Assembly: GCF_014637085.1 (NCBI RefSeq)
Contig: NZ_BMEU01000008.1
Span: 62,001-126,000, forward strand
Reading direction: 5' to 3'
Length of the DNA stretch: 64,000 bases
Source: Comamonas phosphati
GTDB lineage: Bacteria; Pseudomonadota; Gammaproteobacteria; Burkholderiales; Burkholderiaceae_C
Position numbers and translations under genes: made by a program. The notes below the pieces were generated by a model that did no database searches, was not told where the DNA came from, and saw only the letters and a program-made list of their open reading frames with translations. Shown here one piece after another: positions 38,461 through 46,168 of this stretch (position 1 is its first letter; every line of letters begins with the position of its first letter).

Positions 38461-39104
38461 GGTGCTAGCTTTCTCCAGGTCAGCACGCAGCCTGCGCCGC
38501 CCACGGCCAGCAGCAGCCAGAACAGCGGCAGGCGCAGCAGCGCCATGGCGGCGAAGGCGGCCAGGGCCAGCGCATAGCTGAGCCAGCGGCCCAGCGGGTG
38601 GCGGCTCAGCGTGGCGCCCAGCTTGAGCCCCATGCCGGCGACCAGGCCCGCGGCCACGGCGCCCATGCCGCGCAGGGCGCCGGCCATGGCGGGGTGATCG
38701 GCATACTGCGAATACACGATGGTGAGGGTGATGACCAGCAGCATGGGAAAGCTCAACATGCCGCAGACGCCGACCACGGCGCCGCGCCAGCCGAAATAGC
38801 GCTCGCCCAGCATGATGGACAGGTTCACCACATTGGGGCCGGGCATGATCTGGGCCACGGCCCAGTCCTCGATGAACTCCTCGTTGCTCAGCCAGCGCTT
38901 CTTCTCCACCAGCTCGCGCTGCACCACGGCCAGCACGCCGCCAAAGCCCTGCAGTGCCAGCAAGGTGAAGGACCAGTACAGATCGCGTAGATTGGCCGGC
39001 CTGGGCGCTGCCATGCCAGCGGCCGGGGCCGCAGGTGCAATAGGGGAGGAGGCGGTGGGAAGGGGCATCTGAGGGGCATGGAGCAATCTGCCGGAACCGC
39101 CCAT
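38457..39104 (-). CDS. Chromate transporter family protein, half-size (first of pair)
   Basis: A CHR-superfamily half protein with FTLLALQGFGGVLAVVQRELVEKKRWLSNEEF and AVAQIMPGPNVVNLSIMLG motifs and about six helices. A proline/alanine-rich N-terminal tail precedes the first helix, so the start is uncertain: ATG 39104 (about 215 residues) or ATG 39068; the frame runs to a TTG at 39170. It overlaps the next gene by four bases. Confidence 0.87.
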   Translation of the reverse strand: MGGSGRLLHAPQMPLPTASSPIAPAAPAAGMAAPRPANLRDLYWSFTLLALQGFGGVLAVVQRELVEKKRWLSNEEFIEDWAVAQIMPGPNVVNLSIMLGERYFGWRGAVVGVCGMLSFPMLLVITLTIVYSQYADHPAMAGALRGMGAVAAGLVAGMGLKLGATLSRHPLGRWLSYALALAAFAAMALLRLPLFWLLLAVGGAGCVLTWRKLAP

Positions 39105-39211
39105 GCTAATGCCTGCCGGTACCGGCTCGGGCCTTGGAGGCATCTGCCGGCGTGAAGCGGGTATCGGCAATGTCGATGACCGGGATCGACACTGCCGGGG
39201 GGCGGATGCTC

Positions 39212-39925
39212 TCAGTTGAGGTCGGCGAGTATCTGTTCCAGATCCGCCTCGTCCGCATCGGCCTCCAGGCGCAGGCTGCCCTGGATGTGGTTGAGGTGGC
39301 TGAGCATCATCTGCGCGGCCTGCTCGCCGTGGCCTGCGGCGATGGCATTGACCATGGCCTCGTGCTCGTCCACCAGGCAGCAGGTGTTGACCGCGGACTC
39401 GTAGAGCGAAATCGTCAGGCAGGTGAGCGTGGAGAGTTCGCGCATGCTGCGCAGCAGGGCGGAGTTGCCCGCCAGCTCGGCCAGCAGCACATGGAATTCG
39501 CCCGACAGGCGTACCGTGGCCCGCTGGTCCGCATTTTCCCGTGCTTCGCGCTCCTGCCTGATGTGAGCCTGCAGCCTGCGCATCTTGCTGCTGTCCATGC
39601 AGCGGACCAGCCGGTGCACGATGCCGGGCTCGATCAGGCGCCGGGCCTCGAATACGTCCAGTGCCTGGTCGATGCTCGGCTTGGCGACAAAGGCGCCGCG
39701 CTGGGGAAAAAGCTCCACCATCTGGTCGCGCGCCATGCGGGCCAGGACCTCGCGCACGCGGGCGCGGCTGGTGTTGAAGATGCTGGCAAGCCTGTCCTCG
39801 CCCAGCTTGGTGCCGGGCAGCAGCCGGTGCTCATGGATGGCGGTGCCAATGCGGGCCGCCATTTCATCCACGGTGATTTCGGAGCGGGAGCTGCGGCTCG
39901 CCTTGGGCGTGTTCTTTGTCGACAT
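39212..39925 (-). CDS. GntR family transcriptional regulator (FCD-type)
   Basis: A 237-residue regulator. The winged HTH lies at about 20-90 (AARIGTAIHEHRLLPGTKLGEDRLASIFNTSRARVREVLARM, shown here in the usual FadR-subfamily pattern), and the all-helical FCD effector domain follows, with ligand residues in EFHVLLAELAGN and HEAMVNAI. ATG 39925 gives MSTKNTPKAS; the frame to 40003 is unsupported. Last gene of the leftward cluster. The palindromes at 44183 and 44316, in the divergent promoter region of the same cluster, are good candidates for its operators. Confidence 0.9.
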   Translation of the reverse strand: MSTKNTPKASRSSRSEITVDEMAARIGTAIHEHRLLPGTKLGEDRLASIFNTSRARVREVLARMARDQMVELFPQRGAFVAKPSIDQALDVFEARRLIEPGIVHRLVRCMDSSKMRRLQAHIRQEREARENADQRATVRLSGEFHVLLAELAGNSALLRSMRELSTLTCLTISLYESAVNTCCLVDEHEAMVNAIAAGHGEQAAQMMLSHLNHIQGSLRLEADADEADLEQILADLN

Positions 39926-40014
39926 GCTGGTGGATTCTAGTGTCGGGCAGCATGCGGGCGGATGGCCGAGAGCCATAAATGGGTTGACACGCTCCAAGAT
40001 CATCCCGGATCGGT

Positions 40015-40761
40015 TCAGGACAGATTGCCGAACAGCAGGGTCAGGCCAGGCGGCAGGTTCTTGAAATCCTTGCGCGGAGGTTTGGCGAAGCTGCCGGCGC
40101 GGGCCGGCGCGGGTGCCAGCGAGACCAGGCTTTGCGCATGGTTGACGGCGCTGGAGACGCCATCGACGGCAGGCACGGGCAGCTGGTGCTTGATGGAACG
40201 GGCCAGGCCGGCCAGCGGCGCGCCGGCGATGATCAGCACGTCGGCGCCGTCTTCATGAACGGCGGCTTCGCACAGGGCCTGCAGGTGCGCTGCATGGTCG
40301 TCCTGCACGCTGGCTATGTCGCGCAGCGGCTCGTCGAGGCAGCGGATGCTGGCCAGGCGGCCGATCAGCCCGTTGCGCTCCACCATGTCGCGATACCAGG
40401 CGGTGATGCGCCTGGAGATGGCGATGATGGAAAAGCGCTTGCCCAGCATGCAGGCGCTCATGAGCGCGGATTCGGTCATGCCCAGCACGGGAATGTCCAG
40501 CGCTTCGCGCAGGCCTTCGAGGCCCGGATCGCCAAAGGCCGCCAGGATGACGGCGTCATGCCGGTGGGCATGCTCGGCGGCCAGCTCGGCCACGGCATAG
40601 GCTGCGATCATGGCCTCGAAGCGGGTCTCGATATAGGCCACGCCCATGGGCGCGGTCAGCATGGTGATCTCCGTGCCCGGCGCGGCGGCCAGTTTGGCCT
40701 CCTTCTCGATGAGGGCCGTGACGCTCTCGGAGATATTGGGGTTGATGATGAGCAGTTTCAT
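40015..40761 (-). CDS. Asp/Glu/hydantoin racemase-fold protein lacking the usual cysteines
   Basis: A 248-residue protein of the hydantoin/allantoin racemase family by overall pattern: MKLLIINPNISESVTALIEKEAK, then ILAAFGDPGLEGLREALDIPVLGMTESA and DVLIIAGAPLAGLA. In true hydantoin racemases the first motif reads ACFGDPG and the second GCAGM, supplying two catalytic cysteines; here both positions are Ala/Gly. It therefore probably does not racemise by the two-cysteine mechanism. It sits 20 bases after the hydantoinase gene and 89 bases before the GntR gene, so it belongs to the catabolic cluster. The C-terminal 40 residues (ARAGSFAKPPRKDFKNLPPG) extend beyond the usual fold. Confidence 0.85.
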   Translation of the reverse strand: MKLLIINPNISESVTALIEKEAKLAAAPGTEITMLTAPMGVAYIETRFEAMIAAYAVAELAAEHAHRHDAVILAAFGDPGLEGLREALDIPVLGMTESALMSACMLGKRFSIIAISRRITAWYRDMVERNGLIGRLASIRCLDEPLRDIASVQDDHAAHLQALCEAAVHEDGADVLIIAGAPLAGLARSIKHQLPVPAVDGVSSAVNHAQSLVSLAPAPARAGSFAKPPRKDFKNLPPGLTLLFGNLS

Positions 40762-40781
40762 GGTGTGTTCGTGCAGAGGTT

Positions 40782-42215
40782 TCAGAAGCGTGGCTGGTGG
40801 CGCTTGGGCAGCAGCGTGGGTGCGCCGCGCTGCAGGAAGCGGCCGCCGCCGGAGCGGGAATGGAACTGCTGGCCGTCCCAGACCACCTGTCCGCCGGACA
40901 GGGTCAGGCAGGGCCAGGCCTTGAGCTGATGGCCTTCATAGGGCGTGTAGTCCACGTTGTGGTGCAGATCGCGGTTGCTGACGGTGCGCTCGCCTTCCTG
41001 CCAGACCACCAGGTCGGCATCGGCGCCGATGGCGATGCTGCCCTTGCGCGGGTGCAGGCCGTAGACCTTGGCGGGGTTGGTGGAGGTCAGCTCCACGAAG
41101 CGGTTGAGCGTCATGCGGCCGGTCAGCACGCCGTGCGTGTACAGCAGCGACAGGCGGGTTTCGATGCCCGGGATGCCGTTGGGAATGTGGCCGAAGGACA
41201 CTTGCTCGCCACCGGGCTTCTTGCCTTCGGGCGAGTCGTAGTTGAACGGCGCGTGGTCCGAGGAGAACACCGTGAACAGGCCGTCGTTGAGGCCGTTCCA
41301 GATCACTTCCTGGTTGGCTTGATCGCGCGGCGGGGGGCTGCACACGCACTTGGCGCCGTGGTAGCTGTCGTCTAGCCCCAAGTCCTCGGCGCTCAGGAAC
41401 AGGTACTGCGGGCAGGTCTCGGCCATGATGTTCATGCCGTGGGAGCGGGCCCAGCGGATCTGCTCCACGGCCTCGCGGCCGGAGACGTGGACGATGAGGA
41501 TGGGCACATCGGCCAGCTCGGACAGCGCGATGGCGCGGTGCGTGGCTTCGCGCTCCACCAGCATGGGACGCGAGACGGCGTGGTAGCGCGGCGCGGTGCG
41601 GCCGCTGGCTTCCAGGCGCTTGGTCAGCCACTGGATGCAGTCGGCGTTCTCGGCGTGGATCATGGCCGTGGCGTCGTGCTTGCGCGCCACGTCCAGCACG
41701 TCGAGGATCTGGCCGTCGTCGAGCTTCAGATCGTCATAGGTCATGTAGATCTTGAAGGAGGTATAGCCTTCGCGGATCAGCTGGGGCAGCTCGTTCTCCA
41801 GGACCTCGGGCGTGGGGTCGCTGACGATCATGTGGAAGCCGTAGTCCACATGGGCCTTGCCGTCGGCGCGGCGGTGGTAGTCCGCGACGGCCGCGCGCAG
41901 CGACTGGCCCTTGGCCTGGGCCGCGAACGGAATCACGGTGGTGGTGCCGCCGCAGGCCGCGGCGCGCGTGCCGGTGTCGAAGTCGTCGGCCATGCGCACG
42001 GGCGGCTCCATGGGCTGGTCCAGGTGGCAGTGGGCGTCGATGCCGCCGGGTGTGACCACGCGGCCCTGTGCGTCGTATTCGCGGGCGCCGGCGGGCAGCT
42101 TGGCGCCCAGCTGGACGATCTTGCCGTCGCGGATGGCTATGTCGGACTCGAAAATATCGCTGGCGGTGGCGACGCGCGCATTGCGCACTACGAGATCAAA
42201 TTCGCGGGATTTCAT
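40782..42215 (-). CDS. Dihydropyrimidinase/hydantoinase family amidohydrolase
   Basis: Zinc-dependent cyclic amidase. Metal ligands are all visible: DAHCHLDQ (HxH), the carboxylated lysine in FKIYMTYDD, HAEN, HVSGR and the aspartate in FSSDHAPF. From ATG 42215 it has 477 residues, the normal length, starting MKSREFDLVVRNARV; the frame runs on to 42281. It would open a dihydropyrimidine, hydantoin or related imide ring. Its start overlaps the end of the broken hydrolase by 20 bases, so translation could be coupled. No N-carbamoyl-amino-acid hydrolase gene is nearby, which leaves the next step of a normal hydantoin pathway unfilled. Confidence 0.93.
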   Translation of the reverse strand: MKSREFDLVVRNARVATASDIFESDIAIRDGKIVQLGAKLPAGAREYDAQGRVVTPGGIDAHCHLDQPMEPPVRMADDFDTGTRAAACGGTTTVIPFAAQAKGQSLRAAVADYHRRADGKAHVDYGFHMIVSDPTPEVLENELPQLIREGYTSFKIYMTYDDLKLDDGQILDVLDVARKHDATAMIHAENADCIQWLTKRLEASGRTAPRYHAVSRPMLVEREATHRAIALSELADVPILIVHVSGREAVEQIRWARSHGMNIMAETCPQYLFLSAEDLGLDDSYHGAKCVCSPPPRDQANQEVIWNGLNDGLFTVFSSDHAPFNYDSPEGKKPGGEQVSFGHIPNGIPGIETRLSLLYTHGVLTGRMTLNRFVELTSTNPAKVYGLHPRKGSIAIGADADLVVWQEGERTVSNRDLHHNVDYTPYEGHQLKAWPCLTLSGGQVVWDGQQFHSRSGGGRFLQRGAPTLLPKRHQPRF

Positions 42216-42780
42216 GCTGGATATCAGAGTTTCGGGGTGTCTGTGGGGTCGGCCGGTGCTCCGAACTTGCCCTGGTGGCATGGAGGTTCTGGGGGGCGGA
42301 GCCTTCGACTGGCTGGCAGAGCCGGCCGCTGGACATGGCCATCAGAGAGCCCAGACGGATCTCCTGCTTGTCGGCCAACCGGGCCTTGAATTCGGGATGG
42401 GCCTTGACGATCCAGGCCGCGGCCCTGTCGCCGATGGAAATCTTGCCTTGGCCTTCGGGCACGCCGAAGGTCAGGGCGGTAATGGTCTTGGTGACCGGGT
42501 ACAGCTCGTGGTTGTGCCCGCGCGTCAGCCCGTTGCTGTAGCGCTCGAAGACCAGCCTGCCGTCCTTGAGGACCCGCAGGCTGCGCAGGTCGAACATGTG
42601 CATCGGAGGTGCGGAGTCGCCGCCCACGGTTTCGGGGGCGGCGAGAGGAGGGTCGGCAGGCGCCTGGACGGAGGTGGCGGTTGCCGATGTGGTCCTGGGC
42701 GTGCCAGCGCAGGCGGTCAGGATCGACACAAAGGCTGCGGCACAGGCCAGGACCAGGGTTGGGCGTGCGGGAAATGCCAT
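42196..42780 (-). pseudogene. Truncated, decayed beta-lactamase-family serine hydrolase lipoprotein
   Basis: A 194-residue frame with a lipoprotein signal (AFVSILTA-C). Residues about 60-150 resemble the start of the beta-lactamase/6-aminohexanoate-dimer hydrolase family: LRVLKDGRLVFERYSNGLTR, then HELYPVTKTITALTFG, DRAAAWI and IRLGSLMAMSSG. In the family the second block is YSVTKS(I/V) with the nucleophilic Ser; here Pro replaces that Ser. Similarity stops after MSSG; the last 45 residues are unlike the family, and the other catalytic blocks are absent. Family members are about 400 residues. The remnant overlaps the hydantoinase start by 20 bases. Confidence 0.72.
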
Positions 42781-42819
42781 CGCTATCTCTATCAAAGTGT
42801 CCAGGCGCGGGGGCGGTGT

Positions 42820-44127
42820 TTAGACCGGAATCTTCTTGCTGTAGTCGATCAGGAGCGACGAGCAGACGAAGAGGCCTGCGCCCGCAGCGGCGAAAAGTGT
42901 CATGGCCATGTCGTAGGAACCGGTGGCCTGGACGATGACGCCCACCAGGATCGGCACGCCGATGCCGGCGCAGTTGCCGCCCAGGTTCATGACGCCGCCG
43001 AGGAAGCCGACGCGGTTGCGGGTGCCCAGGATGGACGGAACGCACCAGAACAGGCCGCACCAGCGCAGGAAGAACAGGGTCACCGACAGCAGGATCACGA
43101 TGGTCACGGGATCCTTGAAGCGGGCCACGTTGTAGATGGCGATGGTGGCAATCACCGAGGCGATGCCGAACAGCGTGCGCAGCACCTTGGCCTGGGAAGC
43201 GCCGGCGGCCTTCCACTTGTCGGCGATCCAGCCGCCGACCATTTCACCGACGAAGCCCGAGAAGAACATGATGAACACGGCGCCGCCCATCTGCTTGATG
43301 TCCATGCCATGGACCTTGGACAGGTAGGTGGGCATCCAGGTCAGCAGGCCGTAGAACAGCGCGTTGAAGCACATCCAGCCGAAGAACATGCCCCAGATGG
43401 AACGGTACTTGAAGAAGTCCATCACCTTGCCGCTGGCGTGGGCGGGTTCGGCGGCCAGGTCGGCGGCGTGCGATTCCTCGATGAAGGAGGCTTCGGCCTC
43501 GTTGACGCCGGGGTGCTGGCGAGGATGGTTGCGGATGTACCACCAGGCGAAGACGCCGGCGATCATGGTGCCCACACCGGCCACCACGAAGGACACGCGC
43601 CAGGAGTCGAAATGGGTCAGCAGGCCGGCGATGATCAGCGCCCCCAGAGCTGCGCCCAGCGGGGCACCGCCGTCCAGCAGGGTGGCGCCGCGGCCGCGCT
43701 CGTTCTGGGTCATCCAGATGGCGTTGAGCTTGCCGCCGGCCGGATAGATCGGCGCTTCGGCGGCGCCCAGGCCCAGGCGGGTGACCAGCAGCGACACCCA
43801 GCCGGTGCACACGGCGGCGATGGCCTGGAAGAAGCCCCAGCCCAGCGTGGAGAAGACGATCACGACGCGCGGACCGAAACGGTCGGCCAGCATGCCACCG
43901 GGAATCTGCATGAAGGCATAGGTCCAGAAGAAGGAGCTCAGCAGCAGGCCCTGGGTGGCGGGGCTGAGGTCGAATTCCTCGGCAATCATGGGCATGGCCA
44001 CGGACAGCGATGCGCGATCGATGTAGTTGATCGCGATCAGGAAAAGCATCATCAGGAAGATTTTCCAGCGCACCTTGGTCGGTGCTGCCGCCGCGTGCGG
44101 CGTGGCCAGTGTGGTTGGGTTTTGCAT
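42820..44127 (-). CDS. MFS transporter, ACS (anion:cation symporter) type
   Basis: A 435-residue permease with hydrophobic segments consistent with 12 helices. INYIDRASLSVAMPMIAEEFDLSPATQGLLLSSFFW at helix 1-2, the PGGMLADRFGPR motif A loop, LGLGAAEAPIYPAGGKLNAIW and GRGATLLDGGAPLGAALG are typical of the ACS family (glucarate, phthalate, 4-hydroxyphenylacetate and other organic anions). First gene of the leftward cluster; the upstream gap carries the palindromes. It presumably imports the substrate of this cluster. Confidence 0.92.
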   Translation of the reverse strand: MQNPTTLATPHAAAAPTKVRWKIFLMMLFLIAINYIDRASLSVAMPMIAEEFDLSPATQGLLLSSFFWTYAFMQIPGGMLADRFGPRVVIVFSTLGWGFFQAIAAVCTGWVSLLVTRLGLGAAEAPIYPAGGKLNAIWMTQNERGRGATLLDGGAPLGAALGALIIAGLLTHFDSWRVSFVVAGVGTMIAGVFAWWYIRNHPRQHPGVNEAEASFIEESHAADLAAEPAHASGKVMDFFKYRSIWGMFFGWMCFNALFYGLLTWMPTYLSKVHGMDIKQMGGAVFIMFFSGFVGEMVGGWIADKWKAAGASQAKVLRTLFGIASVIATIAIYNVARFKDPVTIVILLSVTLFFLRWCGLFWCVPSILGTRNRVGFLGGVMNLGGNCAGIGVPILVGVIVQATGSYDMAMTLFAAAGAGLFVCSSLLIDYSKKIPV

Positions 44128-44182
44128 CTCGGGTCTCGCTCCATCGGTTGGTTGGTTGTTCGATGTGAGATTGAAATCTAAG

Positions 44183-44202
44183 TGTCAACAATATTGTTGA
44201 CA
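44183..44202. promoter_or_regulatory. Perfect 20-bp palindrome, probable GntR operator 1
   Basis: TGTCAACAATATTGTTGACA, a perfect palindrome 56 bases before the MFS start. On the minus strand TTGTCA lies 17 bases from TAGATT, so a leftward promoter would run straight through it. The AT-rich, symmetrical form fits an FCD-type GntR site. Confidence 0.75.
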
Positions 44203-44315
44203 ATATCGTAAATACCTAGGCCGTGATCCATTGGAGAGATGCCCTATGAAGAGAGGGCTGTTGGCGCAAAATGGACAGCAATCATGAATCTCTGGGGCGG
44301 TTGTTGAGGGGTTAA

Positions 44316-44335
44316 TGTTGACAGTATTGTTGACG
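44316..44335. promoter_or_regulatory. Imperfect copy of the palindrome, probable GntR operator 2, with rightward promoter
   Basis: TGTTGACAGTATTGTTGACG matches operator 1 at 16 of 20 positions; the right half is nearly identical. The embedded TTGACG (44330-44335) is 17 bases from AACAAT (44353-44358), a plausible rightward promoter for the decarboxylase-like gene. The centres of the two sites are 133 bases apart. Confidence 0.65.
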
Positions 44336-44405
44336 TTTTATCCGGAGCGATGAACAATGCCAGCCGACCGCTTTGTCGGTTAGCCATACAACGGAGACAT
44401 GCAAG

Positions 44406-45137
44406 ATGACCGCAACCACCACCTGCCTGGGCGTGCTCACGCCTTCTTCCAACACCGCGCTGGAGCCGCTGACCAGCGCGCTGGCCGCGAGTGCCAGCAA
44501 CTGCTCGGCCCACTTTTCCCGCTTCACGGTGACCGAGATCTCTCTGGCCGCAGGGGCGCTGAACCAGTTCGACGACAGCAAGATCCTGGCCGCCGCCGAA
44601 CTGCTGGCCGACGCCAAGGTGGACGTGATCGGCTGGAGCGGCACGGCCGCGGGCTGGCGCGGCTTCGACGCCGATGTGCGGCTGTGCGAACGCATCACCG
44701 AGCGCACCGGCATCAAGGCCACGACGGCCATCCTGGCGCTCAACGAGCTGATGGAAAAGCTCTCCGTGAAGAAGCTGGCCATCGTCAGCCCCTACACGGC
44801 GGACGTGCAGCAATGCATAGTGAACAACTACCGCGCCGGGGGTGTCGAAACCACGGCAGAGCGCCATCTGGATATTTCGGTCAACCACAGCTTCGCGCTG
44901 GTGTCGCCCGAGCGGCTGCTGCAGCTCATTGGCGACGTGATCGAGGAGGGCAAGCCCGACGCCGTCGTCACCTACTGCACCAATCTGCGCGCTGCGCAAC
45001 TGGCCCGGGAAGTGGAGCAGCGCTGGGGCGTGCCGCTGCTCGACACCGTGAGCACCACGGTCTGGGGTATGCTGCGTGCTGCCGGGCGCGATCCCTCCGC
45101 CGTCAAGGGCTGGGGCCGCCTGTTCGATATTGCGTGA
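44406..45137 (+). CDS. Arylmalonate decarboxylase/maleate isomerase-like protein (Asp/Glu racemase superfamily)
   Basis: A 243-residue protein. CLGVLTPSSNTALEPLTSAL is the N-terminal strand-loop; VDVIGWSGTAAGWRGF corresponds to the first active-site loop; VVTYCTNLRAAQLA to the second; and it ends in GWGRLFDIA. In maleate isomerase both loops carry a cysteine. Here only the second does, with SGT in the first, the arrangement seen in arylmalonate decarboxylase (MGTS first loop, SCGG second, GYGRLFD end). It may therefore decarboxylate or isomerise a malonate- or maleate-like acid. ATG 44406 has GGAGA upstream; the frame to 44373 is weaker. First gene of the rightward arm. Confidence 0.82.
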   Translation: MTATTTCLGVLTPSSNTALEPLTSALAASASNCSAHFSRFTVTEISLAAGALNQFDDSKILAAAELLADAKVDVIGWSGTAAGWRGFDADVRLCERITERTGIKATTAILALNELMEKLSVKKLAIVSPYTADVQQCIVNNYRAGGVETTAERHLDISVNHSFALVSPERLLQLIGDVIEEGKPDAVVTYCTNLRAAQLAREVEQRWGVPLLDTVSTTVWGMLRAAGRDPSAVKGWGRLFDIA

Positions 45138-45186
45138 TGCAGTCCTCAGAGGATGAAACCGACGGATTCATGGGGAGACGACAATC

Positions 45187-46038
45187 ATGAAATTGCTTCG
45201 CTATGGCAGCGCAGGTGCCGAGCGCCCGGCCGTGCTGGACGCCGACGGCGTGCTGCGCGATGCATCGTCCCTGGTGCCCGACTGGGGCCCGGGCCAGCTC
45301 GGCCCCGATGCGCTGGAGCGTATCCGACGTACGGACTGGGCCCGTCTGCCCAAGCTCGACGGAACGCCGCGCCTGGGCTGCCCCGTGGCGCAGGTGGGCA
45401 AGCTGGTCTGCGCGGGCCTCAACTACGCGGACCACGCGGCCGAGGCCGGGCTGCCCGCGCCGGCTGAACCGGTGCTGTTCATGAAGGCCGTTACGGCGAT
45501 CTGCGGTCCGAACGACGCCGTGCAGGTTCCGCCGGGCGCGGACAAGGTCGACTGGGAAGTGGAGCTGGGCGTGGTCATCGGCAGCCGCGCGCGCCGCGTG
45601 ACCGCGGCGCAGGCCCTGTCCCACGTGGCCGGCTATCTGCTGGCCAACGATGTGTCCGAGCGCGGCTGGCAGCTGGAGCACGGAGGCACCTGGACCAAGG
45701 GCAAGAGCCATGACACTTTTGCGCCGCTGGGCCCCTGGCTGGTGACGGCCGACGAGATCGCCGATCCGCACCGCGTGGGCCTGTGGCTGGAGGTCAATGG
45801 CAAACGCATGCAGGATGGCAATACGGCCAACTTCATCTTCGGCCTGCCCAGGCTCATTTCGTATATCAGCCAGTTCATGACGCTGGAGCCCGGCGACGTG
45901 GTGCTCACCGGCACGCCGGCGGGCGTGGGCCTGGGGCAAAAGCCCGCGCCCGTGTTCCTCAAGCCCGGCGACGTGATGCGCCTGGGCGCCGATGGACTGG
46001 GTGAGCAGCGCCTGGTCTGCGAAGCTTTGAGCAACTAA
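45187..46038 (+). CDS. Fumarylacetoacetate hydrolase family protein
   Basis: A 283-residue FAH-fold enzyme. The metal-binding Glu pair is in DWEVELGVVIG and the Asp in LLANDVSERGWQ; CAGLNYADHAAEAG precedes them, and KGKSHDTFAPLGPW, VVLTGTPAGVGLG and FLKPGDVM complete the signature. Relatives cleave C-C bonds of diketo acids or act as ureidoglycolate lyases, fumarylpyruvate hydrolases or 2,4-diketo-3-deoxy-sugar-acid hydrolases. GGGGAGA precedes the ATG; it lies 49 bases after the decarboxylase-like gene, so they are co-transcribed. It would act late in the pathway. Confidence 0.92.
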   Translation: MKLLRYGSAGAERPAVLDADGVLRDASSLVPDWGPGQLGPDALERIRRTDWARLPKLDGTPRLGCPVAQVGKLVCAGLNYADHAAEAGLPAPAEPVLFMKAVTAICGPNDAVQVPPGADKVDWEVELGVVIGSRARRVTAAQALSHVAGYLLANDVSERGWQLEHGGTWTKGKSHDTFAPLGPWLVTADEIADPHRVGLWLEVNGKRMQDGNTANFIFGLPRLISYISQFMTLEPGDVVLTGTPAGVGLGQKPAPVFLKPGDVMRLGADGLGEQRLVCEALSN

Positions 46039-46168
46039 CACCATCCTTGATACGTCGTTGCGAAGCCTGGTCGTACTGGTTGTACTGTCTGCGACTTCGC
46101 GCCTGGTCTCAATCGCAATCTTCGATTTGCTGGATTGTGTTAACCGCTCTTGAGGACTGCGCCGCGCG
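46039..46168. other. Convergent spacer with short dyads, no gene
   Basis: Between the FAH gene and convergent hipA. It holds a GTACTG-GTT-GTACTG direct repeat, GCGAAG/CTTCGC arms around it, and a small hairpin at 46115-46130 (GCAATC/GATTTGC, one bulge). No T-run follows, so it is not a standard terminator. Confidence 0.35.

Noticed and set aside
42196-42780. Beta-lactamase (antibiotic resistance) gene
   Set aside because: Only the N-terminal part of the fold is present and the nucleophile is replaced by proline, so no resistance function is supported.
41911-44181. 756-residue plus-strand frame
   Set aside because: Antisense to the hydantoinase and ACS-type MFS genes, spans the operator region, and has low-complexity Gly/His/Gln-rich content.
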